From: Druceiella hillmani
Lineage: Eukaryota > Arthropoda > Insecta > Lepidoptera > Hepialidae
Direction of reading: 5' to 3'
Length of the DNA stretch: 64,000 nucleotides
Assembly (NCBI GenBank): GCA_039881145.1
Contig: JAYKKI010000138.1
Span: 1,479,501 to 1,543,500, forward strand
Part shown: positions 26,370-38,900 of the stretch, piece after piece
How positions within the stretch are numbered: position 1 is the first letter of the stretch
Layout: each line of letters starts with the position of its first letter
The notes under the pieces: generated by a model
Database searches by the model: none
The model's input: only the letters and a program-made list of their open reading frames with translations
Told to the model about the DNA's origin: nothing
Made by a program: the position numbers and the translations under genes

Positions 26370-26660
26370 AATATTATAAATATAAAAATGAGTTTAAAAA
26401 TGTTTATTATGTCTTAATTGATAGACTACTAAACCGATTTTAATGAAATTCAAATCGCAGACAGATAGCTAGACGCTCAGTAAAAATATAATTTTCGTTG
26501 TCATAATAATTTTAATATGGCGAATGTTTCAAATTGACGGGTTATTTTTTGTTCAGGACCTTTTTTGGTATGGATATCAAATGAAAGGGAATAGCTATCA
26601 GTATACAAAAATACATAATTTACCCTTTCATGGGCAAAAATTTTTTTAATAGAATGGACC
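26370..26660 (+). repeat. Decayed interspersed repeat with ACCGATTTTAATGAAATT core
   Basis: ATTATAAATATAAAAATGAG leads to CTACTAAACCGATTTTAATG, then AAATTCAAATCGCAGACAG. This matches from memory the 5' and core text of a common lepidopteran retroposon-like repeat (CTGAACCGATTTTGATGAAATTTGG). A 14-bp sequence, ACATAGTAGCTATG, recurs at 26299-26312 and 26764-26777, on both sides of this block. Confidence 0.5.
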
Positions 26661-26784
26661 AAATATCAGTACAAAGAATAACATTATTAAATAAATAATA
26701 AAATAACCAAGCACTCTTTAATTATTCCTCACATTTCCTGCTACTATATGTCCTGCACTATCTACATAGTAGCTATGAATAAAG

Positions 26785-27069
26785 AAATAACGTTCCACGA
26801 ATTCCATACATCAACAGCGCTGTAACAGCCATGGATCTAACAGTAGATTCACACTCACGAGGTGGTGTGCACGCAATAGATATGAGCGGCGTGGGGCGAA
26901 GCGTGAAGGAGAGTCAATCCTAAGTTATTCCTACCCGAACAGGCGGACACGTGAGGGTGGGTAAACGTTGTTGATAGGCATCTGCGCTTACTGAGCATTT
27001 TTGCCACACCGGATTTCCAGTCGTTGTATTAACTTACAATCTTTGTACTTTCTCTACACGTGTAAAAAC
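26785..27069. other. Most GC-rich patch of the window, unidentified
   Basis: Contains ACGAGGTGGTGTGCACGC, GAGCGGCGTGGGGCGAAGCG and GGCGGACACGTGAGGGTGGG, followed at once by an ACGGCCAA-type repeat head at 27070. No sustained reading frame. It may be part of a transposon ending in that head, or a non-coding exon. Confidence 0.35.
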
Positions 27070-27150
27070 GGCCAAGTACCAGTTTGGTTGGCGTTTTAAG
27101 TATTATGTAACTCGTTTAAAGTGAAATTACTTTAATTATTATGAGTAATT
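27070..27150 (+). repeat. ACGGCCAAGTGCGAG-type repeat head, second copy
   Basis: AACGGCCAAGTACCAGTTTG, then GTGAAATTACTTTAATTATT is collinear with 57874-57957. It forms the end of a GC-richer patch that starts at about 26785. Confidence 0.5.
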
Positions 27151-27460
27151 ACTTCTTATTGTAATAAATATTTAATAATACTTAATACAATTACGTAAAG
27201 GAGATAAATTTGTAATTGTGAATGTCCTAAAAACATGTAGAATTATCGTTGTATTTTTTTAAGACACTTTGCGTATACTTGTTAAAAACCCCTTGTTTTC
27301 ATAATTGGGAGTGTACTGGTTTCGAAAAAAAGGAGTGGGGACTTGTAACTATCTTTTCGAAACGATACCCATTCCGTAAAATAGATTAAATTTATGTTTT
27401 ATGTAATGTCTAATTTTTTTTTTAATATCTTTTACAGGTGCCAGAAAAATAAGTCAGATA

Positions 27461-27467
27461 TACATAT

Positions 27468-27544
<77 letters not shown>
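27461..27544. repeat. Compound (CA)n-(TA)n microsatellite
   Basis: About nine CA units (27468-27486) run directly into a TA array with one TACA interruption. Confidence 0.97.
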
Positions 27545-27545
<1 letters not shown>

Positions 27546-27614
27546 GTCTTCAATTGATTAATATAAGTCTGCAGAAACACATTTAAAAGTATTTACATAG
27601 GTACTCGTTTCAGT

Positions 27615-27648
27615 CATCTTAACTTTTTTCGATTAAAAAGTTAAGATG
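27615..27648. repeat. Perfect hairpin, 14-bp arms, 6-nt loop
   Basis: CATCTTAACTTTTT (27615-27628) is complemented at 27635-27648. Confidence 0.95.
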
Positions 27649-29127
27649 GACAAAACTGTAGAAAACCCTTTAGAACCTTGTATATAATGTGGTTTAAAAA
27701 GAAATACTCCTAACCATTTCCAATTTAATTTTTTTAATCTTCTCCGCTGATATTTCATTTGAAGGGATAAAATGTGTTCATTCACAAATAAAATACATTT
27801 AAAGAAAATGTTGTATAACGAAGTAATTCATTAAAAATTCAGTAAGGACGGTATTAAGCTAAAAGAGGAAGCGAATATACAGAAAAATGGACATGATGTA
27901 ATTATGTTGGTGTTGTTTTGTTATTGCACTAAGGAAACTTTAAATTATAATAAATAATGTAGTTTAAAAAAAATTAATTAATTAAGTCATCAGAAAAATA
28001 AAATAGCAAAATTCTTTCTATCACTCACTCTCCAATATAATGTAAATCTAATAAAATGGAAATCCAAAATATATGGGACCATAACACAATACATGAAAAA
28101 TATCGTGGAAATGATTTTTTTTTCTAACTGACTATTAAATTTTAAGAAAACTTATGCTAAATATTATTTTGGATAGTTTTAGGTACTGCACATACACACG
28201 CGCACATACACTAATATTCTATGATAGAATAAATTTCCGTCAAAATTCAAAATTTTCTGTTGCTTCTCTCAAAAATAAAGATATTTTTGTGTTGTAATTA
28301 TATAATTACGTAACAAATTACTATTAAACTATACTAAAGAAATATCAAATATTCCGATGGCCAGATGTCGACCAGAACATCAAAACAAAGTTCTGAAATA
28401 AAAGTTTGTCGCAAGTGAGTAAAAATTTTGGTTACACTGCCTATAAAAATATTTAGCTATCTGAACGACATTACGAAAGTTGGTAATATTGTTCAAACTT
28501 ATTGACGACCAGCTGTTTTTAAGTATATTTTATTGCAAGTAGACATTAGCGAATAGTGTAAAAGAAACACTATACACAAGTTTGGTGTTTAGAATTATTA
28601 GAATGAAAATATTATTCAACTAAGGGAAAAGGAAATTATTTTAATTATGAAAGATGGACGAAACTTAACCAAATGGAGAAAAATAAATGAAACTGAGAGA
28701 GAAACCAAAAACATCAAAAATAATGATAAGAAAAGTAGTAAAGGTTAAGAAATCGTATTCAGTAAGAGCTCCTTGACATTCCGATACCTTGGTTTGCTAT
28801 ACCTATATACTTACAGATTGCTAAGAAGTTATATATTTGTCAGCTAAAGTAAACCACCATGATAGGACGTTAAAGTATAATTATTTTCTAACACATTATT
28901 CCATTTACCTTCATGGGACATGGTACGATCACTGTTTAGATTCTTGATTCTTCGTTTCATGTTTTTTTTTCTCCAAAAATGTCTCCAAAAATTGACGATC
29001 ACACCAAAAAAAATTAAGAGGCCTTCTCTGATTTTTATGTTCCAGCTTTTAAATACTTTTCCGTTTGCATATTCGACTACTAAAAAAATCAAATTTTAAT
29101 AAATGTGTCTGTCTCTCTGTCTCCATG

Positions 29128-29218
29128 CCATCATACGGATGGATTATCCATAAATCAAGAGATTGATGTATAATATAATCTTATTATATTATACATCAAT
29201 CCATCATACGGATGGATT
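29128..29218. repeat. 19-bp perfect hairpin flanked by 18-bp direct repeats
   Basis: CCATCATACGGATGGATT occurs at 29128-29145 and 29201-29218. Between them, arm 29161-29179 (GATTGATGTATAATATAAT) is exactly complemented at 29183-29201 with a 3-nt loop. The second direct repeat begins on the last base of the arm. Confidence 0.97.
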
Positions 29219-30547
29219 TAAATAAAAAATTACTGAATCTATTAACAGGCTATAGATAATAGACCCTAGGATAAAATTTAGTGTCCCACAGAGATAGTAG
29301 GTAGCAGTAAGTTGTAGGAACACCCGGGTGTGGGAAGGAGAACGGGGGTAAAGAGCGCAAGTTGGTCTGTGTAATTTAAGAATGAAAAATTACCAAATTA
29401 AACATTGAATTGAAAAGGAATTAATTATTGTATTTTTATCATAATTAATCGTTACATATAAAGTACATGTTTAACACTAAAAAATAACATAAAATAATGG
29501 TTATCTACAATATCCTTGCCCGCATAAAACCGTATTGCTTAAAATAACAAATTCTATCACATTTACTTATTTTCAGTAGAAGAAAGTAAACACATTTAAA
29601 AAAATTACTTGAATGCTTTAATTGCAAAATTAACTGCAAAACATACAAAAAGGTCGTAAAAAATAATATATATAAGTAAAAAGACACCCTCAAAATAAAA
29701 TGAATAAATTATTTGCAATATGTTTAAGATACGTTAGTTTTACTTTTCCAAATCAGATCCAGATCTTTTGCGGTTTATTGCTTTTCAATTTCACAAGTAA
29801 AAACAAAATGCTCTTCTGCATATAAAGACTTTAAGTGACTTTTTAACGATATATTTTTATGTCCATTCCTTGAATTATTTTTATAAATATTAAAATGCAC
29901 TGTACTTTGATTTACTAGTGTAACGTAATTCCAAATTTCACTTTCGTTGCAGGAGATTTCATGTACTAAAAATGAACACAGAATTTTTATACGCCTATTG
30001 CCTGCATAAACAACAATGACAACATTACGTATTAAATCAATAAACATAAAATATAGGTCGATTATTTTCAATTATTTGTATTCTTATTGGTCGCAATTAC
30101 CGATGAAGATACACATCATGAGGGAGTAGTTAGCCCCATCCCCCCCATTTATATAGCGCTAAATGAACATCAGCTTTGCACTTCAGCATTGATCAAAGCG
30201 AGTGCTGATAGAAAATAATGATGCAGTTCCATGGTTTCTGATGCTGATGTTGATATTATCAATGTTAATGGTTGATAACATTGCTAATCAACCTTTTTAT
30301 TATTAAACGCGTTTAAAAATACTCTCTTATTTATTTATTCGACTTTTGCCGCTCTTTTATTATACTTTTGTAGCTTTGTCTCTTTCTTGGAATTTTAAAA
30401 ATCTCATGCCGTAAATTAATATTAAATAGCATAAAATATTTTCACGAGAATTTATCGCAATCGTCTAGGTTGTCCCTAAATCGCAGTTGGAGGAATTGGC
30501 TAAGTATAAGTGATTACTTTACGGAAAAGTATATGTGCAAGTATATA

Positions 30548-30773
30548 GGTGTCCCAAAACTGACGCAAGAAGTAATTTTGATAGAAAACACAGGTTTATA
30601 ATTAAAAAGACGAAAAATAATGAATAATAAAAATGCGTTGTTCTTTTGTGTAGCGTTCCATTTTTAATAACCCTGAACTGTCAGCTGTCACGCTGTATTT
30701 TTTTTTGGTTGGCAACACTTTACCGCACAAATGGCGCAAAATTCAAATCTTGCGTGAATTTTGGGACAGCCAT
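30548..30773. mobile_element. Mariner/Tc1-type MITE with ~20-bp TIRs
   Basis: The left end GGTGTCCCAAAACTGACGCA matches, with a few mismatches, the complement of the right end, whose reverse complement reads GGCTGTCCCAAAATTCACGC. Both ends are followed internally by AAG and a T-rich tract. TA dinucleotides flank both sides (30546-30547 and 30774-30775), as expected of IS630/Tc1/mariner insertions. The interior of about 180 bp has no coding potential. The family name is not known to me; the superfamily call rests on the TA flanks and the TIR style. Confidence 0.65.
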
Positions 30774-31923
30774 TAGTACGAGAAAATAGAACGAGAGCAC
30801 TTGGGAAGAGAGAAAAATCTTTTATTTCTTCGAAAATAAAGACGTGTTACTCAACCATCTGACGAGAATGAAGATATTTTGTCTCTTTATAACATTATCT
30901 CATTTTCAACTAAATCTGACAATAAGAAATAAAACGCTACATTTCTTTATTAATTTGGAATTGATGCAACTAAAGTTTTCCATAAATTATCCAGACAACT
31001 TTTTATATTTGTTTTCGTTGTTTATAAGCATTTTCTTTCTCTGACATTCATTTTTACCGCATTCAAAGTACTTTTTTCTATGCGTTTATGTATATTAAAC
31101 ATTTATTTCGTTTTCTAGGCTTTCAAGAAAGAATATTTTTTCGTTGCTCCTCTTCTTTCTTCCGATGTTTCTCAATAATTTTATTTTATTAATTACTTCA
31201 GTAATATACTTCAATCTTGTCCTTTCAAAAATATTCACTTCGCCATTTGAGTGATAAGAAATTGCCCTATTAACCTTTTTAACCAAAGCAACCTTTCGGA
31301 AATTCGTTTTCCAAACGATAAATACCGGTCTGCGTCTATTATTAGGATTACGCTTTATTTATGTCCAAATAATTACGAAAATCATATTGCACCCTATCTT
31401 AAAAAACAAGTAACCGAAAAATAAGACGAAGTCGACGGAATTATAATAATCGAGTGACCATGAAGTCGAAATTTTATATATTTTTTTCGTATGTCAAAGA
31501 TATGCTAAACGCGTCTCTCATTTGTTTTGAGCTTTAGACTACTTTGTTTAGTTTAAGAGGTTGGAAATGGCAAAAACATTTCTCTTTTTTATTTTTCCCC
31601 CCAAGACCGTTCAATCAACAAAATAACATTATTTACATCAAACATAAATTGGAGATAGCCAGCATCGTTTCCTTTACTTGTGAAGGTCATTAGGGACGGT
31701 GAAATAAATAATTATACTAAATAGAAAACTGGAACTTGAAAGGAAGAAACTGAGTCTTAGAAATTGAAGTCAGGAATAAATACAACCAAGTAACATAGCC
31801 TGTTTTGTTGTGGTGATGGAAATTTTTGTAAAGCCTCCTCCATAGGAGAAAATAAATGATTTTTTTTATATACCAACCTAATACGTGAATTTAGATATAC
31901 AATTGATGAGGGTAATATATTTA

Positions 31924-32081
31924 GGGTGTAATTTCAACATGTTTAAGATTACAGAGGGTGTAATTTCAACATGTTTAAGATTACAGAGGGTATAATTTCA
32001 ACATGTTTAAGATTACAGAGGGTGTAATTTCAACATGTTTAAGATTACAGAGGGTATAATTTCAACATGTTTAAGATTACA
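31924..32081. repeat. 32-bp minisatellite, 5 units
   Basis: The unit begins GGGTRTAATTTCAACATGTT and ends TAAGATTACAGA. Starts are at 31924, 31956, 31988, 32020 and 32052; the last is cut at ATTACA. The only variation is G or A at the fifth base, in the order G,G,A,G,A. Near identity indicates recent expansion. There are no unique spacers, so it is not a CRISPR. Confidence 0.95.
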
Positions 32082-32151
32082 CTAGGATCATATTTGAAAA
32101 CATTTTCCATATTCATAAAATCTATCAAAAAATATGTTCATAATGTATGAC

Positions 32152-32253
32152 TGAGTTATCTAAATAATTTTAAGAACATTTTGATGAGTTATCTAAATTA
32201 TTTTAAGAACTTTTGTAAATTATTTTATGAGTTATGTCAATTATTGCAAGAAG
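32152..32253. repeat. Imperfect 33-43 bp tandem repeat, ~2.5 units
   Basis: TGAGTTATCTAAATWATTTT followed by AAGAAC starts at 32152 and 32185. A shorter diverged unit, TGAGTTATGTCAATTATT, starts at 32228. It follows the 32-bp minisatellite after 70 bases. Confidence 0.75.
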
Positions 32254-33598
32254 ATGATTAAGGGTCAAATCCTAAGTAATTTGCCAATTTGGCGTTTTCT
32301 GGAAGGTTCTATAAAATCCACCATTTTCTAATGTTAATGATGAAATGAATTGAAAAATTGATAAGATAATTTTTCTTCTTTTAAGAGCAAGTTCTTCTCT
32401 GCTTTGAAGGCAAAAAATGGAACTTTTTCGTCTGCTGAAAATACGATCGGTATAATCACAAAGTGAAAAATAATATTATTTTTTGTAAACCGTTTAATGA
32501 AAATGCTTTGAGCCTTTTTATGTTTATATGTAACTATGTGTGTACGAAATAATCGTAGTGCGAGTTCTATGTACAATCACGTTTTACGAGTCTAATTCTA
32601 ACTTGTTTAATCATTTCACAAACTACATATCATTACTAAAATAATAAATTATTTTTAATAAATAATTATTTTTAGTAAATTTTAACGCGGTAATTCGTAA
32701 CGGGTAGTCAGTACGAAAATCATCGTTTGAAAACAAATTTAGTAACATGAATTTTGTTCAAAAAGATTTGACAGTACCGATAGTTGAAGTATTAACAGTT
32801 AGTGATTAAAATGAAATGACTTAGCCTTATAATGCAAAATTATATATTTTACTCGACTACAAATAACAACACGTTGTGAAAATATTGGAGACAGGATCAT
32901 TATGGACTCGATTTTTGGAAGTTTTTTTTTTCTCAAATATTTCGCCACTGAAATCGCAATTATCATCTTGTGGATACAAGAACAAGTTGCTTTTGCCTGA
33001 CAAGAGGATAGCAGTGAAAATAGTTATGTCTAAAATAAATATCCATGTTGTATGCTATTCACTAATTACAGAAAAAGTCTCGCTTCAATTTGCCAACCTT
33101 CTATTCTACCTACACTATAATTTGACGAAACAAAAATTACATCTAAAGTTTTCTCCCATTTGTAAAAAACCTACCGATCAAGGAATCCATAAACTACTCA
33201 TCGGTTATGATACAATTGTGTACAATTTATCACATCCACAGCAATCACTGAAAGGTAATGTAGAGCAAATGAAAACTTAGAAAGAATAATAAAGGCAATG
33301 AAATTCATCGATTGTACATGAAAGGTCTCGAAACAAGTAACTACCTAATTTGCTTCAGTTTCATGGCTAATCAGTTTTATGGCTCTTGTGTGCTTTTGAC
33401 ACATGGATAAAAGCGATGTCGATAAATATCGACGCAAAAATCTACAGTTTAATTTAATATGAAACTGCCGATAAAATACTTTTAGAATATTGTCTATAGT
33501 TATTTTTATACGGAGTTGTTTAGTTTATTGTTCGTGTGTTGTCGGCTAATGATTTGAATTTCACTGGATGTTTCAGTGCGACGATTTCGTTTTTGGTG

Positions 33599-33601
<3 letters not shown>
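32254..33601. other. No confident gene; longest open frame of the window
   Basis: A 134-codon plus-strand frame spans 32876-33280. It has mixed composition with no recognised domain, signal peptide or transmembrane segment. The nominal start is TTG; the first ATGs lie inside. A short lineage-specific gene or exon cannot be excluded, but there is no positive evidence. Confidence 0.4.

Positions 33602-33650
<49 letters not shown>
33602..33650. repeat. (TA)n microsatellite
   Basis: AT array with one TG interruption, adjoining a CTGTCTGTC-type repeat segment. Confidence 0.97.
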
Positions 33651-33659
33651 ATTAAACAT

Positions 33660-33800
33660 TTTTTTAGATTGGGTTTATTCTGGTTGTCCGTCCGTTTGTC
33701 TGTCAAAACCCTCTTTCTCGGGAATGACTTAAGATATTAATTTGAAATTACCATCGTATACTGAAGCCTATTGCTTTACATTGCTATCTTCTGCATCAAA
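33660..33800 (+). repeat. CTGTCTGTC-type repeat segment
   Basis: GTCCGTCCGTTTGTCTGTCA, then AAACCCTCTTTCTCGGGAAT and AATTTGAAATTACC, matches the part of the lepidopteran repeat following the TCTGTCTGTC run. It starts right after a (TA)n array and lies about 300 bases before a fresh GGGTTCCGTA head. Confidence 0.5.
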
Positions 33801-34115
33801 AAAGAGGAAAATAGGGACATTTAAACATTTTTTTCCATATGATATTATTTTAAATCAGATTAAATATTTTTTAATTAGTAATATAATAAATTAATATGTT
33901 CGTTGTTTTTTTAGATATGTTTTTCTGTTACTTAATATGAAATATTTAAATCTAAAAATTAATTAAAGCGAAAATCATAGAAAATATAAAAAAAAATTCC
34001 CTAATGTGTCTTTTGAAATTTTTCATCTTATTAGTAGATAATTTCAGCAATATCGGTAATCTGTGAGTTTGATGCCAAGGGATAAATATAAAGCATGCGT
34101 GGTGAGAGACAGATG

Positions 34116-34215
34116 TTTTTAGGGTTCCGTAGCCAAACTAGAACCCCTTATACTATCTTCATATCCGTCTATCTGCCGTATGTCACAGCCTTTTTATATG
34201 CAGAGTTACAAAGCT
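34116..34215 (+). repeat. GGGTTCCGTA-type interspersed repeat
   Basis: TTAGGGTTCCGTAGCC, GAACCCCTTATACTATC, CCGTCTATCTGCCGTATGTC and a downstream AGTTACAAAGCTGAAATG follow the order of a ubiquitous lepidopteran repeat. A second, more decayed copy is at 53.8 kb. Confidence 0.6.
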
Positions 34216-35188
34216 GAAATGAAGCAATGTTGTACATATTTATAACGCCAACAAGTAAAATGAAACTTTTAAACAAATTTGTTCAGTGTATTTTATTTTA
34301 TTCACATGCCATATTGTACAAAGTATCATTGAATCTTTCAAAACGATTTGACGATACCTTAGATTTTTCAAAAATATTGGGGATATACCAGAAAAACATT
34401 TTGAGAGTTACATATATATCCTTAATTTCTAAAAATTAAACTGCTCCTAAACAGTGCTCTGAATTACAGTTAAATTTCCTAATAATGTATTTCGGTTACA
34501 CATATGAAGATTCCAAAAATAACAATATCGCTATTGTTAATATCTGAAAAGTATTCACAAAGGTATTATGTATAAAAAATTAAAAGCAAAATTATTACTA
34601 AATAGGCTCTATTGGTTTATATATAAATGTCGAACAATTTACAATATATTACTGAGTCTGTAAAAAATTCATACAAATTTAAAAAATTTAAGGAGCTACA
34701 AGTAGAGTAAAAAAAATTAAATTTTCTAATTCAAACGGTTCTGGAAATACAAATCTATCGTCAAACCCAATAAACAATCATAGCGTGATAGGAAATATCC
34801 CTTTTGATATGAAAACTTCTTTCAAATCTATGCCGGGTGTGGAGAGGCAATTTCAACAACTACCAATTTTAATAAACGACCATTTTCAACAAACGGTTTT
34901 TGAACTCACGATATTCACTCAACTGATTTATAATTTTCAAAAGGGGTTCAAATAGTTTCAAAGCTTTAATTATTCTACTCCTCGTACCAATACCGTGTAT
35001 TCAATAAATGTATGTTGCAAGTAGACCACACGATTCAAATAAACATTTTATTTCTTCTCAGTATTCCTTACACGATTGACGTCTTCGTGAAAATAACTGC
35101 GATAGTATTCGATGCTGCAACCTGCACCTTCCTAATGTAATCTTTTAAAAGAAAGCTTTCGCAAGTACTGTTTAATATTTTAACAATT

Positions 35189-35192
<4 letters not shown>

Positions 35193-35250
<58 letters not shown>
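35193..35250. repeat. (TA)n microsatellite
   Basis: About 29 uninterrupted TA dinucleotides; the Tyr-Ile minus-strand frame 35068-35283 translates it. Confidence 0.97.
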
Positions 35251-35253
<3 letters not shown>

Positions 35254-35539
35254 CTTTATTTTATTAAAAATTTTAAAAGACACATTAGGGATATTCTACG
35301 ACAATATACATCAAAATTACGAAAATAACCTAAACTGCGGTACAAGGTATGAAATCGGCAAGAAACAAATAACTAGACACCCAGCTACCAAACAGACAAT
35401 GAAGTAAAGTATCAGAATACAGTACCAAAATATAAAGCGTAACGCTTATTCCTGGATTCTTCCTTTATTAATTCTGTTCATAAAAACTCCTCATTCCTAT
35501 AATTTTGCTTTGAAGCCTTCATGTCACTTTTTCGATTCA

Positions 35540-35780
35540 CTTAAAAAGCCTATCGCGTGAATGAAATTGGCTGGCGGGAAGCTAATTTAATTTATTGAAA
35601 TACACTAAATGAAAGTAAAAAGTCGACTGCATTATTTTTTTAAGGCATTATCCATTCGTGTATCGGAAGGATTGTCGAGCTGGATATAATTATCTTAAAA
35701 AAGCATGTGGAAGGTCGGTACACGTTTAATAATTGGTGATATATTTATTATCCAACTACAGTAAAACCTAAAAAAAAAAG
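35540..35780. other. Candidate conserved non-coding block with homeodomain-like sites
   Basis: TCGCGTGAATGAAATTGGCT, GGCGGGAAGCTAATTTAATT, CGTGTATCGGAAGGATTG and a TAATAATTGG run lie in mixed-complexity DNA without an open frame. Confidence 0.25.
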
Positions 35781-35999
35781 GTAACTATTTCAGTAATCTA
35801 CGTATATGTGTGACTAATCTTCGTATGCATGTGCCGCTTAATGGTTAGTTATTTTAATTCGTTTTAGTTGCTGCTTTGGTTACACGAAAATTTTAATGCA
35901 ATGTGCATTACAATTTATGTGTGTACTTTGTTATAACTTTGTTATAAAAAGTGAAATTTACTTAAATTAATTCAATGATATTAAATGATATTGAAAAAT

Positions 36000-38900
36000 A
36001 ATAACGTTTCATATACAAATAATTTACAGAATGACTCTGCGAGCGAAAGGGATAACTTTCAAGTTTATTTGTATTCCTTGAACAATGGAACTAAAATCAA
36101 TTGTAGTTTCTAGGTATTCGCGGAAATTATACGAGTTATGAAAGGAAATTATGTAGGGAGAAAATATATATTTCTCGAAAAAGATTACTAGCAGTGTTGT
36201 ATCTGTAAGAAATATAGTCATAGTTTTAAAAATAAGTTAGCAAGAGTTATATAGCCTAAATAAATTTATTGAGACGATGTTGAAACAAAGGCCAAATTAT
36301 TTTTGAGTAAAATAAAAGTTGTATGTTGTTTGATATGGTTTTCCAAAAATATTTTGCACTTCCATATTTTTTGCTTATGCAAAATTCTGGAAACCATTTT
36401 CATTTAAATAACCTTAGTGCAGACAGTAGTAGAACATAATTTTTATGGTCTCCTGGACATTGTCGGAAACAACAGTTTATGCATATTTAACTAAATGTTT
36501 TTAATTTTTACTATATTCCATATTTAACCAATTTATATTTCTGGTATAATGTAGAAAATCTAATTCTAATATTTAAATCAATTATATTTTGGAATATTAT
36601 ATTTAATTAGCATCTTAAATTTGTTTCAGCCCTCGATACATTCCATAAAATGTATATATAGAGTGTCTCATTAAGAATTTAAAATATTGTGACATTAGTT
36701 TTCGGTATCTGATTTTTTTCAAAGTCGCCAACCTATACAATAACGCTATTATGTGTTCATATAAGTAAAAAGGAAGGAACTCCTGTTCTTGGTTTTGTAT
36801 GTTTTTGCAAAATAATTTAAAAGAATTACTTGTCAGGGTTCATTGATATTTTAAAGGTATCGATTTGGGCTCATTAGAGCCAACCTATCAGGTTGAGATA
36901 AAAGAGCTGGAGCAAGTCAAATCGTATTAGGTACTCAGTATAAATTACTAATACATACTCTTTTTTATGAATTTATGTTTTTTTCTACAGAAATTTTTCC
37001 TTCATTTAACTAACATTTAACGCTCACTATTTGGTTAAAGATGTAATGTAAATTATTCTTTGTCCATCCACAATAATTGTTTTCCAATATTGTTAAAATT
37101 ACTTTCAAATTTGTTTGACAAGTCTCAAAATATGTGCCGCAATGTCAAAAAATCGTACGTAAATAGAAGATTTTATAATATATAATATTTTGCAAACAAG
37201 TTTATGATTACTTTAATTAAATTGATCTTGAGAAAAAAGTGTATATAATGAAATGTTGTGAAAGAGACCGTATTTACGCGCATCATGCAAAGTCACAGGA
37301 GGGGATTGCACGAAACATTGAAATTTGACGCTTTACTGGCTTGGTCAATATCTGTATTATGGTATCAAAACCATTAAGATATATTAATTATGACGAATTC
37401 AATCAATTCAACAATTACTTCATTTTTTCACAGTGATATCTCTTTTTTTTCTTGAATTGTAATAAAGGTGTAGTCTTAAATTCTTCACTAGATGGATTTG
37501 ATTTTTAATACATTATTTTAATTTAATAACGCATTAATATTGATATGTTAGTAATTGAAGTACCATCACTATCGGATTTTAGGGTGCCTTCTGGGGTGCA
37601 CACCCGAACAGAAAGTTTGAAGATCTGGGAATGTGTAATGTGGAACAACTTTTCTCACGCGGTCTTTTACAGAATCTTAGTTTTGGAATATTCAACTGTA
37701 ATGCATTTTTACTACTTACACAGTTCTACGAGTAACTTGCTTTGTACCCACATTTGATTTCACATATTTAGTAAGCGGATGAGTTTTATCGAAATATCCA
37801 TTTTGGCCTTACTAACCAAATAATTATTAAATTTAAAATGTTAATAATTCAAGTTTATGGCTCAATGATCTATGTTTCTATATAAATAAGCTGGTTTTAA
37901 AGATGTTTTGGAGGGCACGTGAGCCGTTAAAAATACCATTACGTACTAAAGACAATTCATTCGCTTTATATATCTTTACCGAAAATATAATTTAATTTTC
38001 GTTTAATTTTATCGATATCAGTTTAGCAATAACATAAGAGGCCGCAAATTATTGTAAACTATGAAGTTAATTCTCATTACATAATATTAGTAAAATCAAA
38101 ATATGTAATTATGCAAGTAAATTTTGATGATTTCATATTTTATCAAAGGCGAAAATTTTATTAGCAAAACAATGTCAAGTTATTTCTCTCTCTCTACGTA
38201 GTAATTTTTAAATTGTTGAGCTATTTTAAAATAATACAAGTTGAAAATAGAATACGTATAGGGTACATACGTATACATAGTATCAAATTGTCATAAATTT
38301 CAAAGATGTATATTGCTTAATTTGTTACATACAAAATAAAATTACCGATTAAAGTAAAACTTCGTTTGAAGAAAGTATTATCCAGTTATATATTAGCGCC
38401 AATGGCTGTACAAATAAAGATAATCAACGACCATGATTACACTAACCGAGAACTCGTAGTGAATTATTAGCAGATATTTTAGAGCATTGGAAATTTTGTA
38501 CTTACGTACTTTTCAAATAAGTAATGAGAAGCCTTGCTGGCCGCGATGGGTCTCGTTACTATTGAGCATTCTGCAAATGTTGCAAATAAATTACAGCCCA
38601 AGAAAAGTATTTTAGTTTTAAAGAAACTTAAATTATCTAGAATTAGATACATTAATAAATATGAAAATAGAAGTCCATGATGTTTTAAGCGGTCGAATAA
38701 TATAACCAGACCACTCGAAATTTTTATTACAAAAATTTGTCAAAACAATATTTTAGGATCGGTGAAAATTATATGGGGTATTTGTTTCATATATTTGAGA
38801 AATATATTATATTAGTCGTTATATAGTAATACATTAGTAGTCACTGTATTCTGATTGAGAGTATAATTATTTTAGTTCGATAATAATAAAATATGTTTAA

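Noticed and set aside
31924..32081. Regular 32-bp repeats as a CRISPR array
   Set aside because: Units abut without spacers and the DNA is eukaryotic; it is a minisatellite.
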